A stretch of 64,000 nt of DNA, taken from positions 930,001 through 994,000 of the forward strand of contig NZ_JAFBIT010000001.1 of the NCBI RefSeq assembly GCF_021531715.1, read 5' to 3'. This stretch comes from Anaeromassilibacillus senegalensis. Lineage in GTDB: Bacteria > Bacillota > Clostridia > Oscillospirales > Acutalibacteraceae. The notes beneath the pieces are model-generated. The model saw only the letters and a program-made list of their open reading frames with translations. It was not told the origin of the DNA and made no database searches. Positions 41,804-51,658 of the stretch are shown here, piece by piece (position 1 is the first letter of the stretch; the number at the start of each line of letters is the position of its first letter). The position numbers were made by a program, and so were the translations under genes.

Positions 41804-42641
41804 GCTTCTTTTCTCCTTCCCCCGCGCCGCGCATCATTTCCCACAGCACGATCGCCGCTGCGGTCGACGCGTTGAATGACTCGGCGCGCCCACGCATCGG
41901 GATTGTCACGCGGTCATGGCAGCCGGAGATCGCCTGCGCCGTCAAGCCATTTCCCTCGTTTCCAATCCACACCGCCCAGCTTCCCGTTTCAAACGGGATG
42001 GCGGTTATCGGCGTCGCGGCACTGTCCGGCACCGCCGCGAGCGACGTGATTTTTTCGCCGTTCAGCACCGAAAGGCACGAGGTCGCATCCGAAAACTGTC
42101 GCACGCCGAGGCGGAATACGGCGCCCATACTGCCGCGCAGCACCTTCGGGGCATACAGATCGCAGCACGCGCCGACGAGCGCCAAATGCTGCACGCCGAG
42201 CGCCTCCGCTGTACGCAGAACATTGCCCATATTCGAGGGATCCTGCACGTTTTCGAGCACAAGCATACGCCGAGATCCAGGGTTATCCGGCTCCGCGCCC
42301 ACAGGCAGGCCGTCCGCCGTGCGCGCAGGCATGCGGCAGACACAGAAAATCCCCTGCGGATTCTTTGTATCGGAGAGCAAAGGCGCGATGTGCTCCTCAA
42401 TGCAGTATGTACGCTCCGCCGTTTTCAGCACCGCATTCAGGTATGCGCCGTACTTTTTCTGCGCGTTTTCCGTAAAAAAACACGCCGCGATTTTTGTGCC
42501 GCTCCCTGCGGCGTCCGCGCACAGCCGCGCGCCCTCCGCCATGAAAAGTCCCGCCTCGCTTCTCTTTTCCGCTTTCTGCAAAAGCGACGCGGCATCCCTC
42601 ACGACAGGGCTCTTCCGGCTGGTGATTCTTTCAATCTGCAA
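41796..42641 (-). CDS. TrmH/SpoU-family RNA 2'-O-methyltransferase
   Basis: 281-aa SPOUT methyltransferase. The N-terminal substrate-binding domain begins MQIERITSRKSPVVRDA. The knotted SAM domain carries MLVLENVQDPSNMGNVLRTA (motif 1), VWIGNEGNGL (motif 2) and ITIPMRG-type motif 3 (VTIPMRGRAESFNASTAAAI). The RNA target is unknown. The start codon is TTG, nine bases after GGAG. It follows the infC operon terminator and overlaps dprA by 8 bp (ATGGATAA). Confidence 0.92.
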   Translation of the reverse strand: MQIERITSRKSPVVRDAASLLQKAEKRSEAGLFMAEGARLCADAAGSGTKIAACFFTENAQKKYGAYLNAVLKTAERTYCIEEHIAPLLSDTKNPQGIFCVCRMPARTADGLPVGAEPDNPGSRRMLVLENVQDPSNMGNVLRTAEALGVQHLALVGACCDLYAPKVLRGSMGAVFRLGVRQFSDATSCLSVLNGEKITSLAAVPDSAATPITAIPFETGSWAVWIGNEGNGLTAQAISGCHDRVTIPMRGRAESFNASTAAAIVLWEMMRGAGEGEKKHG

Positions 42642-42665
42642 TGCTTTCCGCTCCTTTCACAAAGC

Positions 42666-42700
42666 TAAAAAATGTGCGCCCGGAGGATTTCCGGACGCAC
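42666..42700 (-). terminator. Terminator of infC-rpmI-rplT
   Basis: Minus-strand stem GTGCGTCCGGA / TCCGGGCGCAC followed by ATTTTTTAG, about ten bases after the rplT stop. Confidence 0.88.
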
Positions 42701-42710
42701 GGATAGCTTA

Positions 42711-43064
42711 TTATACAGCAGCCTTTGCCTTCTCAACAAGAGCCTTGAAAGCAGCCTCATCGGCGATTGCGATCTCGGAAAGCATCTTTCTGTTGAGCGT
42801 GATGCCGGCCTTCTTCAGACCGTTCATGAATGCGGAATAGGTGGTTCCGTTTGCACGGCACGCAGCGTTGATTCTGGAAATCCAGAGGCGGCGGAAATCT
42901 CTCTTCTTCTGCTTTCTGCCGATGAACGCGTAGTTGCCGGACTTCATGACGGCCTGCTTCGCCATCTTAAAGTGTCTGCTCTTGGAACCCCAATAGCCCT
43001 TCGCGAGCTTCAGAATCTTCTTTCTTCTCTTGCGCGTAGCGAGCGCACCCTTAACTCTAGCCAT
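42711..43064 (-). CDS. rplT: 50S ribosomal protein L20
   Basis: 117-aa L20, beginning [20 protein letters not shown], with the block [16 protein letters not shown]. It is a 50S assembly protein that also represses its own operon in Bacillus by binding the leader. It is the last gene of infC-rpmI-rplT. Confidence 0.97.
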   Translation of the reverse strand: MARVKGALATRKRRKKILKLAKGYWGSKSRHFKMAKQAVMKSGNYAFIGRKQKKRDFRRLWISRINAACRANGTTYSAFMNGLKKAGITLNRKMLSEIAIADEAAFKALVEKAKAAV

Positions 43065-43116
43065 TTATAAAACCTCCGATAATGCGTTTTATTCTCTCGT
43101 TCTTCGCTTTCGACGC

Positions 43117-43320
43117 TTACGCGTAGGGAAGCATCTTCTTAACAGACTTTACGTTTGTCTTATCCGTGACGGTCGTGCCGCGGGCATGACGCTTTGTCTT
43201 GGCTGTTTTGCCATGGCCGTTCAGAAGGTGGCTCATGTTTGCATGAGCGCGGATGACCTTTCCGTTCTTGGAAATCTTCAGGCGCTTCTTGGCACCGCTG
43301 TGTGTTTTAAGCTTCGGCAT
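43117..43320 (-). CDS. rpmI: 50S ribosomal protein L35
   Basis: 67-aa L35, beginning MPKLKTHSGAKKRLKISKNG, with the block SHLLNGHGKTAKTKRHARG. It is the middle gene of infC-rpmI-rplT. Confidence 0.97.
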   Translation of the reverse strand: MPKLKTHSGAKKRLKISKNGKVIRAHANMSHLLNGHGKTAKTKRHARGTTVTDKTNVKSVKKMLPYA

Positions 43321-43343
43321 TTTAAAGTCCTCCTTGAAATTTG

Positions 43344-43862
43344 TTATTTAACGGGCTTGGGGGCAAGGAACATCAGCATGTTTCTACCCTCGAGCTTCGC
43401 CGGCTTCTCGACATTGGCAATCTCTGCGAGCGCTTCAGCGAAACGCTTCATGATGTCTGCACCCAGTTCCGGATGACCCATCTCTCTGCCGCGGAAACGG
43501 ATCGAAACCTTGACCTTGTTGCCTTCGCTGAGGAAACGGGTCGCGTGGTTCTTCTTCGTCTCAAAGTCGTGGGTATCAATGTTGAGCGATAAACGTATTT
43601 CCTTGATCTCTACGACGCGCTGGTTCTTTTTCGCTTCTTTTTCACGCTTTGCCTGCTCGAAACGGAATTTGCCGTAATCGATGATCTTACATACGGGCGG
43701 CGTGGCCTGCGGGGCAATCTTGACAAGGTCGAGATTCTTCTCCGCCGCAAGGTTCAGAGCGTCACGGGACGACATGATGCCGAGCTGTGCGCCGTCTGCG
43801 CCGATCACGCGGACCTCACGGTCGCGGATCTCTTCGTTTATCTGAAGTTCCTGTTTGCTAAT
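43344..43862 (-). CDS. infC: Translation initiation factor IF-3 (ATT start)
   Basis: 172-aa IF-3. The N-terminal domain starts (M)SKQELQINEEIRDREVRVIG; the C-terminal domain ends with LEGRNMLMFLAPKPV. It controls start-codon fidelity and keeps subunits apart. The start codon is ATT (43860-43862), seven bases after GGAGGTG. The first ATG/GTG in frame would remove the conserved QINEEIR block. A rare start codon on infC is a known device by which IF-3 limits its own synthesis. Confidence 0.95.
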   Translation of the reverse strand: MSKQELQINEEIRDREVRVIGADGAQLGIMSSRDALNLAAEKNLDLVKIAPQATPPVCKIIDYGKFRFEQAKREKEAKKNQRVVEIKEIRLSLNIDTHDFETKKNHATRFLSEGNKVKVSIRFRGREMGHPELGADIMKRFAEALAEIANVEKPAKLEGRNMLMFLAPKPVK

Positions 43863-44045
43863 GGTTAAGCACCTCCATCACACGTGCGATAACTGTTGTA
43901 CCGCGTCGCCATGCAACAAATAAGCGGGCAGAAATCTTCTGCCCGCAAATCAACTCAAAGAAACCGCCCTTCGGCGTTTTTCTGATATTGACCTGTGTCA
44001 GACATTCCTGCACGGGTGTGAGCGCACGGCTCCGCTTTGTTTTCC
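43863..44045 (-). promoter_or_regulatory. infC leader RNA with attenuator-like hairpin (candidate L20 leader)
   Basis: About 180 nt of untranslated leader separate the promoter from infC. A strong hairpin GCGGGCAGAA / TTTCTGCCCGC followed by TTATTTGTT (around 43917-43950) can act as a terminator. Upstream GC-rich segments (near 43962-44040) could form the alternative fold. L20-dependent attenuation is known at this place in Bacillus; a pseudoknot was not verified here. Confidence 0.6.
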
Positions 44046-44051
44046 TAAAGA

Positions 44052-44080
44052 ATTATACTATACGTCTCCCGGTTTGTCAA
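44052..44080 (-). promoter_or_regulatory. Promoter of infC-rpmI-rplT
   Basis: TTGACA (44075-44080) - 17 bp - TATAAT (44052-44057) on the minus strand. The -35 box lies inside the inverted repeat CCGGTTT...AAACCGG (44070-44094). Confidence 0.85.
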
Positions 44081-44099
44081 CAGGAAAAACCGGAAAATT

Positions 44100-47000
44100 T
44101 CAGGCATTCTCCTCCGGCTCATAAACCGGCTGATTCAGCCAGAAGGAGTAAAGCATACAGTCTGCAACGGGCTTTTGGAATACGCGTGCCATTGCTTCGC
44201 CATAAAGCTTGAGCTGCGTGCCGTAGTGCGCCCAGAGTTCATTTTTATCATAGCATCGATCGGTCTTGAAGTCAATGATAAAGAGCACGCCATTTTCCTC
44301 GAACATGCAGTCCACCGCGCCCTGCAAAATCACGGGCAGCGCGGCGTCACGCGGCGCAAGAGCCTTGTCCACAAGCCCTGCCGGGACGGACGCGATAAAG
44401 CGCTGCTCCTTGTAGACCTTATCCGCCTTGAGCACGCGCCTGCCGAGCGCGCCGGAAAAGAACGCGCGCACGCGGCGCAGCTCTACGGCGTTTGCCTGCT
44501 CGGGCGTGAGATATTTTTCGTCCACAAGCCGCCGAAGCTCTGTTTCCGGGCTGACCGCCGCCGCGGTGAAATCAGCAAACTGCATGAAGTCATGCAGCGC
44601 CGTGCCGCGCTCTGCCGGGGTCATGCCCTTTGCACTGAGAAACGCCGGGCGCGAAAGCGTCGTCTCCCCCGCGCGCTCGGCCTGCACGGCGGCGAGGCCG
44701 GACGCGGAAACCTTGGTCGGCATCGCGGTCTGTGCGGCATACGGATAGACAAAATGCAGATCCCGTTCGATGCGCGCCTTGAGCGCCGGGTCGACTGGTG
44801 CGGGCTCCACCGCCGTATCCTGCACGGCGTTCTCAGTCGGCGCAGTGTACACCGTGTCGATTTTCCACGGCGTGTAGTGCGCGCGCAGGATGCAGTCATC
44901 ATCCGCGCCGATACGGCGGCGCAGCGCTCCGCCGTCCGGATGGCGCAATGCGCAGAGCATCAGCCACTCCGAAATACTCGACGCGCTGTTGACCGTGTAC
45001 GGCGGGATACGCTCGTCCTGCGTGATCTGCGCCGAGAGCTTCTGCAGCGTGGTGTCGAGGTTCTTTACGGTGGAAAGCAGAATGAGCTTTTCCTTCGCGC
45101 GCGTCATCGCAACGTAGAAGATGCGCAGTTCCTCCGCTGCCGCGCTGTCCGCCGAAGCGATGGCGATGGCCTCGCGCGGGAGCGTCGTGCGCCGCGCGCC
45201 GGTCTCCGGGTCGGTCAGCCGGATGCCGAGACCGAGCGTCGGGTGCAGGCGCATATCGTCGTATTCCGGCACAAAGCGCCGCCCACAGCCCGCGACGATG
45301 CAGACCGGGAACTCGAGGCCTTTCGATTTATGGATGCTCATGATACGCACGACGTCCGCATTTTCGGAAACGACATTTGCGCTTTCCATATCCGACCGGT
45401 TCTTTTTCAAACGGTCGATGAACCGCACAAAGCCCGAGATGCCGTTGTAGCCGTATGCTTCGTATTCCGCCGCATACTTTTCGAGCAGGCGGATGTTCGC
45501 GAGACGGCTCTCACCGCCGGGCATGGCGCGCACGATGTTTTCAAACCCGGTTTCCGTGCAGAGCATCGTGATGAACGCATCGGACGGCATCGTGGAGGCG
45601 AGCACGCGGTAGCGCGCGATCTCATCCCGCACGCGGACACAGCGTGGATCCTCCGAGCGCAGCAGCGAGACGTACAGCGATTCCTTTCCCCGTTCTGCGC
45701 GCAGACGCGCCATGTCGTCCGCCGTAAAGCCATATACAGGGCTCATCAGCACCGCGAGCAGCGGAATGTCCTGATTTGGATTGTCGATGACGCTGAGGAA
45801 CGAGAGGATTGTCGCGACCTCACTCGCGGCGAAGAAGCCGCCCGTCACCGCCGCCCATGCCGGGATGCCTGCCGCGCGCAGATTCTCCGCGTAGACCGGT
45901 GCGTATTTATTCGAGCTGCGCAGCAGCACGCAGAAATCTTTATACGTAACGGGCCGTTCTGCGCCGTTTTCCGTGACGGTGAAGCCGCTCTGCATCATCT
46001 CGCGGATCTTCTGCGCGATGCGCTGCGGCTCGAGCACCTCAGCGCCCGCGCCGTCGATGTCATCGAGGAATTCCACGCACGTCTCGCAGCCATCCTTTTC
46101 CGCATAGGACGCGCCCGCCGCAAGCTTTTCGTCGCCGGTATAGTCGATGCCGCCCGACGCGCGGGACATGAGCTGTGTGAACACAAAGTTGACACTTTCC
46201 GTCACCGTGGAGCGCGAGCGGAAGTTGCGGTCGAGCACGATCGTCGCGGGGTATTGATCCGCCGCGTGATCATAGCGCGGAAACGCGTCCTTGTACGCGA
46301 TGAAGATGTCCGGCATCGCCTGTCGGAAGCTGTAAATGCTCTGCTTCACGTCGCCGACCATGAAGCGGTTTGTGCTGTCTTTGGAAATCGCGCGGAACAG
46401 GTAGTCCTGCGCGTCGTTCGTGTCCTGATATTCGTCGGTCATGATCTCGTCGAAGCGCGCGGCAACGGCGAGCGCGGTCTCGGTGCGCTCGAAGCCCTCC
46501 GGCGTTTCTTTCAGGAACAGATTAAGCGCCAGATGCTCGAGGTCGCTGAAATCGACAAGGTTTTTCTCACGCTTTTTCTCTCCGTAGAGCGCCTCAAAAC
46601 GCAGCACGGCGCGCGCCAACGTTTCGGCGAGCGGACGGATCGCGCCGATCTCCGCGCGGCAGGCGGCATCGTCGGAGAAGAAGAGCTTCTGGAGCTTTCC
46701 GACCTCTTTTTTAACCGTCTCGCGCATCTCCTTGATGCGGTCCTTGAGCGGATCCGCGCCGCGGTATGTACCGATTTTGCCGAACGCCAGCGCGCGGAAC
46801 GCCGCAGAAACGCCGTCCCATTCCCCTGTTTCTACGAGATCGGAAAGCGTGTTGAGCAGGGCGATATCCGCCGAGATGCCGCTGCCGTACGCTTTGAGAA
46901 GATCCGCGCTCTCCGCCGCGAGATCGTATTCGTCGCGCGAGAGGCGCAGTGCAAAATCAAGCACCTCCGCCGCGTGACGGAGCGCGGCTTGGCCCCAGAC

Positions 47001-47618
47001 CGTCTCGCCCGTCGGAATGGTATCGTCCAGCCGCCGGGTCATATCGCGAAGCCATTTTTCCGGGAACGGGTGACTGCGCGTGTAGTTGTAGAGCTTTACG
47101 ATCGCGCCGATCAGACGCGCGTCATTCTTATCGCCGCTCATGCAATCCGAAAGCGCCTGAAAGTCCGGCTCGGCGTACATTTCAGCCAGAACCTGCGTGA
47201 CGGCTTCCGTCATCAGCTCCTCCTGCTGCTTATCGGAGACGATCGAGAAATCCAGCGATACGCCTGCGAGATAGAAAAACTCACGGACGATCGACGAGCA
47301 GAAGCTGTCCACCGTGCAGATGGGCGCCTGCTGGAGCAAAAGCTGCTGGCGGCGCAGACGGGTGTTCTGCGGGTTTTCGCGGATCAGGTCAAAAAGCCGG
47401 CGCTCGATGCGCTCGCGCATTTCGGCCGCCGCCGCCTTTGTGAAGGTTACGACGAGCAGGCGGTCGGCGTCAGTCGGGTTGTTTTCATCGGTCAGCCTCT
47501 CGATCACGCGCTCGACGAGCACAGCCGTCTTGCCCGAACCCGCCGCTGCGGAAACGAGCACTGTGCCGCGCCGCGCGCGGATAGCGTCGAGCTGCGCGTC
47601 AGTCCATCTTGCCGCCAT
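44100..47618 (-). CDS. addA: AddA helicase-nuclease subunit
   Basis: 1172-aa UvrD-like helicase with C-terminal nuclease, the AddA subunit of the AddAB double-strand-break enzyme. Walker A is LVSAAAGSGKTAVLVERV (about 23-40). The helicase motif II block is MTDEYQDTNDAQDYLF, followed by GDVKQSIYSFR, SIHKSKGLEFPVCIV and FYVAMTRAKEKL. The RecB-type nuclease site is GAVDCMFEENGVLFIIDFKT. It resects ends to Chi-like sites. It follows addB with a 20-bp overlap. The ATG at 47618 has GGAGG eight bases upstream. Confidence 0.96.
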   Translation of the reverse strand: MAARWTDAQLDAIRARRGTVLVSAAAGSGKTAVLVERVIERLTDENNPTDADRLLVVTFTKAAAAEMRERIERRLFDLIRENPQNTRLRRQQLLLQQAPICTVDSFCSSIVREFFYLAGVSLDFSIVSDKQQEELMTEAVTQVLAEMYAEPDFQALSDCMSGDKNDARLIGAIVKLYNYTRSHPFPEKWLRDMTRRLDDTIPTGETVWGQAALRHAAEVLDFALRLSRDEYDLAAESADLLKAYGSGISADIALLNTLSDLVETGEWDGVSAAFRALAFGKIGTYRGADPLKDRIKEMRETVKKEVGKLQKLFFSDDAACRAEIGAIRPLAETLARAVLRFEALYGEKKREKNLVDFSDLEHLALNLFLKETPEGFERTETALAVAARFDEIMTDEYQDTNDAQDYLFRAISKDSTNRFMVGDVKQSIYSFRQAMPDIFIAYKDAFPRYDHAADQYPATIVLDRNFRSRSTVTESVNFVFTQLMSRASGGIDYTGDEKLAAGASYAEKDGCETCVEFLDDIDGAGAEVLEPQRIAQKIREMMQSGFTVTENGAERPVTYKDFCVLLRSSNKYAPVYAENLRAAGIPAWAAVTGGFFAASEVATILSFLSVIDNPNQDIPLLAVLMSPVYGFTADDMARLRAERGKESLYVSLLRSEDPRCVRVRDEIARYRVLASTMPSDAFITMLCTETGFENIVRAMPGGESRLANIRLLEKYAAEYEAYGYNGISGFVRFIDRLKKNRSDMESANVVSENADVVRIMSIHKSKGLEFPVCIVAGCGRRFVPEYDDMRLHPTLGLGIRLTDPETGARRTTLPREAIAIASADSAAAEELRIFYVAMTRAKEKLILLSTVKNLDTTLQKLSAQITQDERIPPYTVNSASSISEWLMLCALRHPDGGALRRRIGADDDCILRAHYTPWKIDTVYTAPTENAVQDTAVEPAPVDPALKARIERDLHFVYPYAAQTAMPTKVSASGLAAVQAERAGETTLSRPAFLSAKGMTPAERGTALHDFMQFADFTAAAVSPETELRRLVDEKYLTPEQANAVELRRVRAFFSGALGRRVLKADKVYKEQRFIASVPAGLVDKALAPRDAALPVILQGAVDCMFEENGVLFIIDFKTDRCYDKNELWAHYGTQLKLYGEAMARVFQKPVADCMLYSFWLNQPVYEPEENA

Positions 47619-50600
47619 GCGCATTGCCTCCCTTCACTTCGTATTCCATATACGCGAGCACCTCGTCGTTTTTCATCGCGACGCTCTCCGCGCTGTCCTC
47701 CATGCGCTCCGAACCACACACAGCCGTGTACGGGCACCATGCGCAGGCATTGATATTCTGCATCAGCGGCTTTGCCGCGACGTCGCCCGCTGCAAGCGTC
47801 TGCGCCATCGTCGCGATCAGACGCTCGACGTACCGCATCACGAGCTGCAGCGCCGGTTCCGTGAGCAAAGCGCTGCTCTGCTTGAGGTCTCCGCTTTTGA
47901 GCAGCGTGACCGGGATGAACCGCCCGCCGACGTCCTCCTCCATCGCGCGCACAATCTCCATATCGCGCAGGATCACACCGTTCATGCGCAGGTTTTTTTC
48001 GGCTTCGTGCAGCAGCTTTTCGCCGCTCTCCGTCTTATCGGAGTTGACCGCCGTCAAAAACGACGGCATATACAGCACCCCCGCCGGCTGCAGCGCCGTG
48101 TTTTTGGAAAGCGCCGCGAGATAAATCAGCATCTGTAAGCTCAGGCCGTACAGCACGTCGGCGAGCTTGAAATCCTTCCGGCCGGTTTTATAGTCGACGA
48201 CGCGGACAAACGTGCCGTGCGGGCTTTGATACAGGTCGACACGGTCGATCACGCCGCCGACCGTCACGAAGCCGTTTTCCGTCGGAATCCGAAGCGGCGG
48301 GAACGGCGTGCCATACTGAAGCTCCAGCTCGAAATATTCCGGGCGGAACCGGCTGACGCGCAGCTCCTCGGCAACGTGCCCGATGAGCTTTACAGCCGTC
48401 TGCGCCATGCGGCTGAAGCGGTACTTCTCGCGCGGCGAGAGCTGCTCAAAGCCGCCCATATTCTCATCGGCATAATGGCGGATACAGTCACGCACGCGCG
48501 CGTCGAGCGTTTCTTGGGACATCGCCGTAACATCCTGTTCGCGGTTTCCGATGATCTGTTCAAACAAATAGTGCATCAGGCTGCCGTATTCGAGCGCGTC
48601 CAGCTCCGCCGGGCGGCGCTCCTTCGCACCGAGCGCATAGCGGCAGAAATAACGGAAACGGCACTGGTGGTACGTCTCGATCTGGCTCGCGGAAAAGTAG
48701 CGTCCCCCGCCGAAAAGCGCCTGCGCCGTCTGTGTGGAAAGCTGCGCCGCACCCATGCGGTCCTGGCCGCCGAGCATGGAAAGGCGACCCACGTATTCGG
48801 GCATTTCAGAGAACACAGCTTTGAGCGTCTCGGAAGCGGTCGTGTTCGCCGTAAAGAGCGACGCCGTTTGAGAAAAAGCGGCTTCGGGCGCGTTTGCGAA
48901 AAATTCCGGCGGCAGATCGCGCAGAACCTGTAAATCCGGCAGTGCGAACCGCGCCGCCTGCACAAGCTCTCCCGGCGATTTCGCCTCCTTGCCGACACTC
49001 GTCGGATAGGTGAGGTACAGCCGCTCGGATGCGCTGCACATCGCCGAATATGCGAGGAATTTTTCCTGCAGCATACGGTCCTCGAGTGCATCGGAAAGCG
49101 GCAGATCGAGCGCGAGCAGCGCCCGGCGCTCCACATCACTGAACACGCCGCCCGGCGTGGGAATCATCGGAAATTCGCCCTGTACCGCGCCGAGCAGAAA
49201 GACGGCGCGCGGCGCGGACTGCCGAATGCGGTCCGCCGTGCCGAAGGTGATGCAGTCCATACTCTGCGGGATATCGGAAACATCCTCCCCGCTGACGATT
49301 TCGCGCAACAGTTTTCCGTATTTTTCCCCGGTAATCGCGCGGTCGCCCAGCACGCCCGCCATCTGGTCGAGCACCTCCATTAGAAGGTCCCAGATGCGAA
49401 GCTGCGCCGCGCTGAGGTCGGGTCTGCCGGCATTTTCGAGCGTGCGGCAGAATTCCGGCAGCGTGCGGTCGATCTCAAAGTCTGTGAGCAGCGTGTACAC
49501 CGCCGCAGAAGCCGAAACGCCGTCCGCATCATGCAGGCTGTCCGCAAAGCGCGTGAGCGGGTCTGTAATGCGCACCCGCAGATTGTTGAGCGTCTGCAAT
49601 GTCTCCCGCGCCGTATCGTCCATCGGCTGACCGTAGCCCTCCGGATGCTTTTCAAACGGGGAGAGCCATGCGGCGCGCCCTGTAAGATTCCATATAAATA
49701 TGTAGTTTTCAAGCTGTGCGGTCTCCTCCGCCGTAAACACTGTCAGTCCGGTCTTGAGCATGTTCAGAAGATCGTCCGATTTCCACAGCCGCACGGCTTC
49801 AAACGCTGAGAGCACAAAGCGCATCAGTGGTTCGGCATCCACCGGGCGCGCTTCGGAGATAAACGCCGGAATATCCCAGCGCTTCAGCGCGGCGGACAGC
49901 AGGCCCGTGTACAGCTCCGCGTTGCGGCAGACGACCGAAATATCCTTATAGCGGTACGCGCCGCTCAAAATTAAATTGCGGATCTCGGCGGCGGCAAACT
50001 CGACCTCCTCATACGGCGAAGCACCGTTGAACACACAGACGTTTTCCTCCGCCTGCGCTTCCCCTTTGCCGCAGGCCAGCACGTTCTCCACGGCGCGCAG
50101 CGCGTCATTCTGAAAGCGGAACGGCGTATCGCAATGCACCGGCGCGGCGACAGAAACGCCGTTTTCATGCGCGATACGCGTCAGCCGCGCGGCTGTGCGG
50201 CGCACGGTGGAAAACAGGTCGCGCTTCGACGTATCGAGATCGTCACAGCACAGCGCGACACGCACACGGTCGGCATGGCAGATGGCATGCGTCAGAACGC
50301 GGTATTCCTGTACCGTAAAGCCGTCGAACGCGTCGACCGCGACCGATGCGCCGCGGAAGAAATCCGGGTGTGCCGAGAGCACCGCGTCGAGCCGCGTAAG
50401 GTCGTCGAGCGGATCGAGATACGTCTGCTGCACGAGCGCCTCAAACGCGCCGTAGATCAGCGCAAGCTCACGAAGCTTCTGCGAAAGCCCCGCATCCTGC
50501 ACACAGTCGGCAGCGCCGCGCAGCGCGTCGGGCTGCACGCCGCAGAGCTTCATCTCACCGACCGCCGTCAGCATCACATCCGTCATCTTGCCGCCGCCCG

Positions 50601-50922
50601 CGCTCTTTTCAAACAGCGTCAGGTGGTCTGCGCAGGATTCGATCGCAAGCGTCATCAGGATGCGGCGCCCGCCATCCGTCAGCCGTTTGCCCGCACTGCC
50701 GCCGTAGCGCAGGAATGCCGCCTCCGCAAGCCGGGTAAAGCTATATACCTTGACGCGGTTTGCCGTTTCCACGCCGTACTGTTCGAGCAGCGCGCGTTCG
50801 CATTCAAACGTATACTGCTCCGGCACGAGGAGTATTGCGGTCTGCGCCGACTCCGCCGCGAGCTTTTCGCGAAGCCACGTCGTTTTTCCCGTTCCGGCGC
50901 GGCCCAAAACAAATTCCAGCAT
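47599..50922 (-). CDS. addB: AddB subunit of AddAB helicase-nuclease
   Basis: 1107-aa AddB. The N-terminal P-loop is VLGRAGTGKTTWLREKL. A degenerate helicase core follows; the C-terminal nuclease contains GGVIDRVDLYQ and VRVVDYKTGRKDFKL. The Fe-S cluster Cys are in the HQCRFRYFCRYALG region and CAWCPYTAVCG. The ATG at 50922 is preferred because GGAGG is seven bases upstream; an ATG two codons earlier touches that site. It forms spoIIR-addB-addA, partly overlapping. Confidence 0.94.
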   Translation of the reverse strand: MLEFVLGRAGTGKTTWLREKLAAESAQTAILLVPEQYTFECERALLEQYGVETANRVKVYSFTRLAEAAFLRYGGSAGKRLTDGGRRILMTLAIESCADHLTLFEKSAGGGKMTDVMLTAVGEMKLCGVQPDALRGAADCVQDAGLSQKLRELALIYGAFEALVQQTYLDPLDDLTRLDAVLSAHPDFFRGASVAVDAFDGFTVQEYRVLTHAICHADRVRVALCCDDLDTSKRDLFSTVRRTAARLTRIAHENGVSVAAPVHCDTPFRFQNDALRAVENVLACGKGEAQAEENVCVFNGASPYEEVEFAAAEIRNLILSGAYRYKDISVVCRNAELYTGLLSAALKRWDIPAFISEARPVDAEPLMRFVLSAFEAVRLWKSDDLLNMLKTGLTVFTAEETAQLENYIFIWNLTGRAAWLSPFEKHPEGYGQPMDDTARETLQTLNNLRVRITDPLTRFADSLHDADGVSASAAVYTLLTDFEIDRTLPEFCRTLENAGRPDLSAAQLRIWDLLMEVLDQMAGVLGDRAITGEKYGKLLREIVSGEDVSDIPQSMDCITFGTADRIRQSAPRAVFLLGAVQGEFPMIPTPGGVFSDVERRALLALDLPLSDALEDRMLQEKFLAYSAMCSASERLYLTYPTSVGKEAKSPGELVQAARFALPDLQVLRDLPPEFFANAPEAAFSQTASLFTANTTASETLKAVFSEMPEYVGRLSMLGGQDRMGAAQLSTQTAQALFGGGRYFSASQIETYHQCRFRYFCRYALGAKERRPAELDALEYGSLMHYLFEQIIGNREQDVTAMSQETLDARVRDCIRHYADENMGGFEQLSPREKYRFSRMAQTAVKLIGHVAEELRVSRFRPEYFELELQYGTPFPPLRIPTENGFVTVGGVIDRVDLYQSPHGTFVRVVDYKTGRKDFKLADVLYGLSLQMLIYLAALSKNTALQPAGVLYMPSFLTAVNSDKTESGEKLLHEAEKNLRMNGVILRDMEIVRAMEEDVGGRFIPVTLLKSGDLKQSSALLTEPALQLVMRYVERLIATMAQTLAAGDVAAKPLMQNINACAWCPYTAVCGSERMEDSAESVAMKNDEVLAYMEYEVKGGNAHGGKMD

Positions 50923-50965
50923 CGCCATGCCTCCCTTCGATGCACCCATTTTAACACAGAACGGG

Positions 50966-51571
50966 TCATTCGTCAAAGAGCTTTAAAAGCGCGCTGAAAA
51001 GCTCGGTGGCCTTGAATTTCACCTCGTATTTTTCCGGCTCAGAGACAATCTCCCCCACGCCCTCCGGCAGACTGCCGAGATCGCTCGCGCCAGGCACGCA
51101 GAGTGACGGAAACACGACGCACCACCAGTTTTTTCCCGCCGCTTCGCCGAGCGTGATGCGCAGCGTGCGGTACTTGCCGGCGGGCAGCTTGTAGCTCTCG
51201 TAGGTACGGGTCGGAAAATACATCTCGCAGATCTCGGCCTTTGCGCCGTACGGCATCTCCGCTTCCTCCAGTACGCGGTTCGCCGCCGTCTCGAGGCTTT
51301 CGAGATGCGTACAAATCGCGGCGAGCGCCGTATTGAAATCCGTGGCGTCTCCATACCAGTTCTCCGCTTCACTGAGGACGGTGTCCCGCACGCGGAGCTT
51401 GATCGCCTGATCCGCATCACTGTCCGAATTTGCGATCACGTGCAGGCGCAGCACGTTGTCTTCCAGCACACCGCACCGCGCGGCAAAGCCTGTAAAGCTT
51501 AAAAGCACGGTCAGTACAAAGCCGCAGGCGGCGGCGCGAAGCAGCAAATCTTGTCTCAAAAATCTTTTCAT
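50966..51571 (-). CDS. spoIIR: Stage II sporulation protein R
   Basis: 201-aa SpoIIR, the forespore-made signal that triggers SpoIIGA to process pro-sigma-E in the mother cell. An N-terminal membrane/signal segment (about 8-30) is followed by the family core VLRLHVIANSDSDADQAIKLRVRD (listed here in parts: LRLHVIANSD, then KLRVRDTVL), MYFPTRTYESYKLPAG and GKNWWCVVFPSLC. The ATG at 51571 follows AAGGA at nine bases. It lies 43 bp upstream of addB and has a candidate sigma-F promoter. Confidence 0.95.
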   Translation of the reverse strand: MKRFLRQDLLLRAAACGFVLTVLLSFTGFAARCGVLEDNVLRLHVIANSDSDADQAIKLRVRDTVLSEAENWYGDATDFNTALAAICTHLESLETAANRVLEEAEMPYGAKAEICEMYFPTRTYESYKLPAGKYRTLRITLGEAAGKNWWCVVFPSLCVPGASDLGSLPEGVGEIVSEPEKYEVKFKATELFSALLKLFDE

Positions 51572-51658
51572 CAGGGGGCATCCTTTCCTCACGCGTATGT
51601 ACGCACAAATATTTCACCGTTTTTTCGTACAAAATATGGACAGAAAAATTCCGGTTTA

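Noticed and set aside
43344-43808. infC starting at the in-frame GTG at 43808
   Set aside because: It would remove the conserved QINEEIR segment, and no ribosome-binding site fits; ATT at 43862 has GGAGGTG in front.
44175-47753. Very long plus-strand open frame of 1192 codons opposite addA
   Set aside because: It is antisense to a gene with all AddA motifs, its translation is Arg/His-rich without domain signatures, and no ribosome-binding site supports it. GC-rich codon bias creates such frames.
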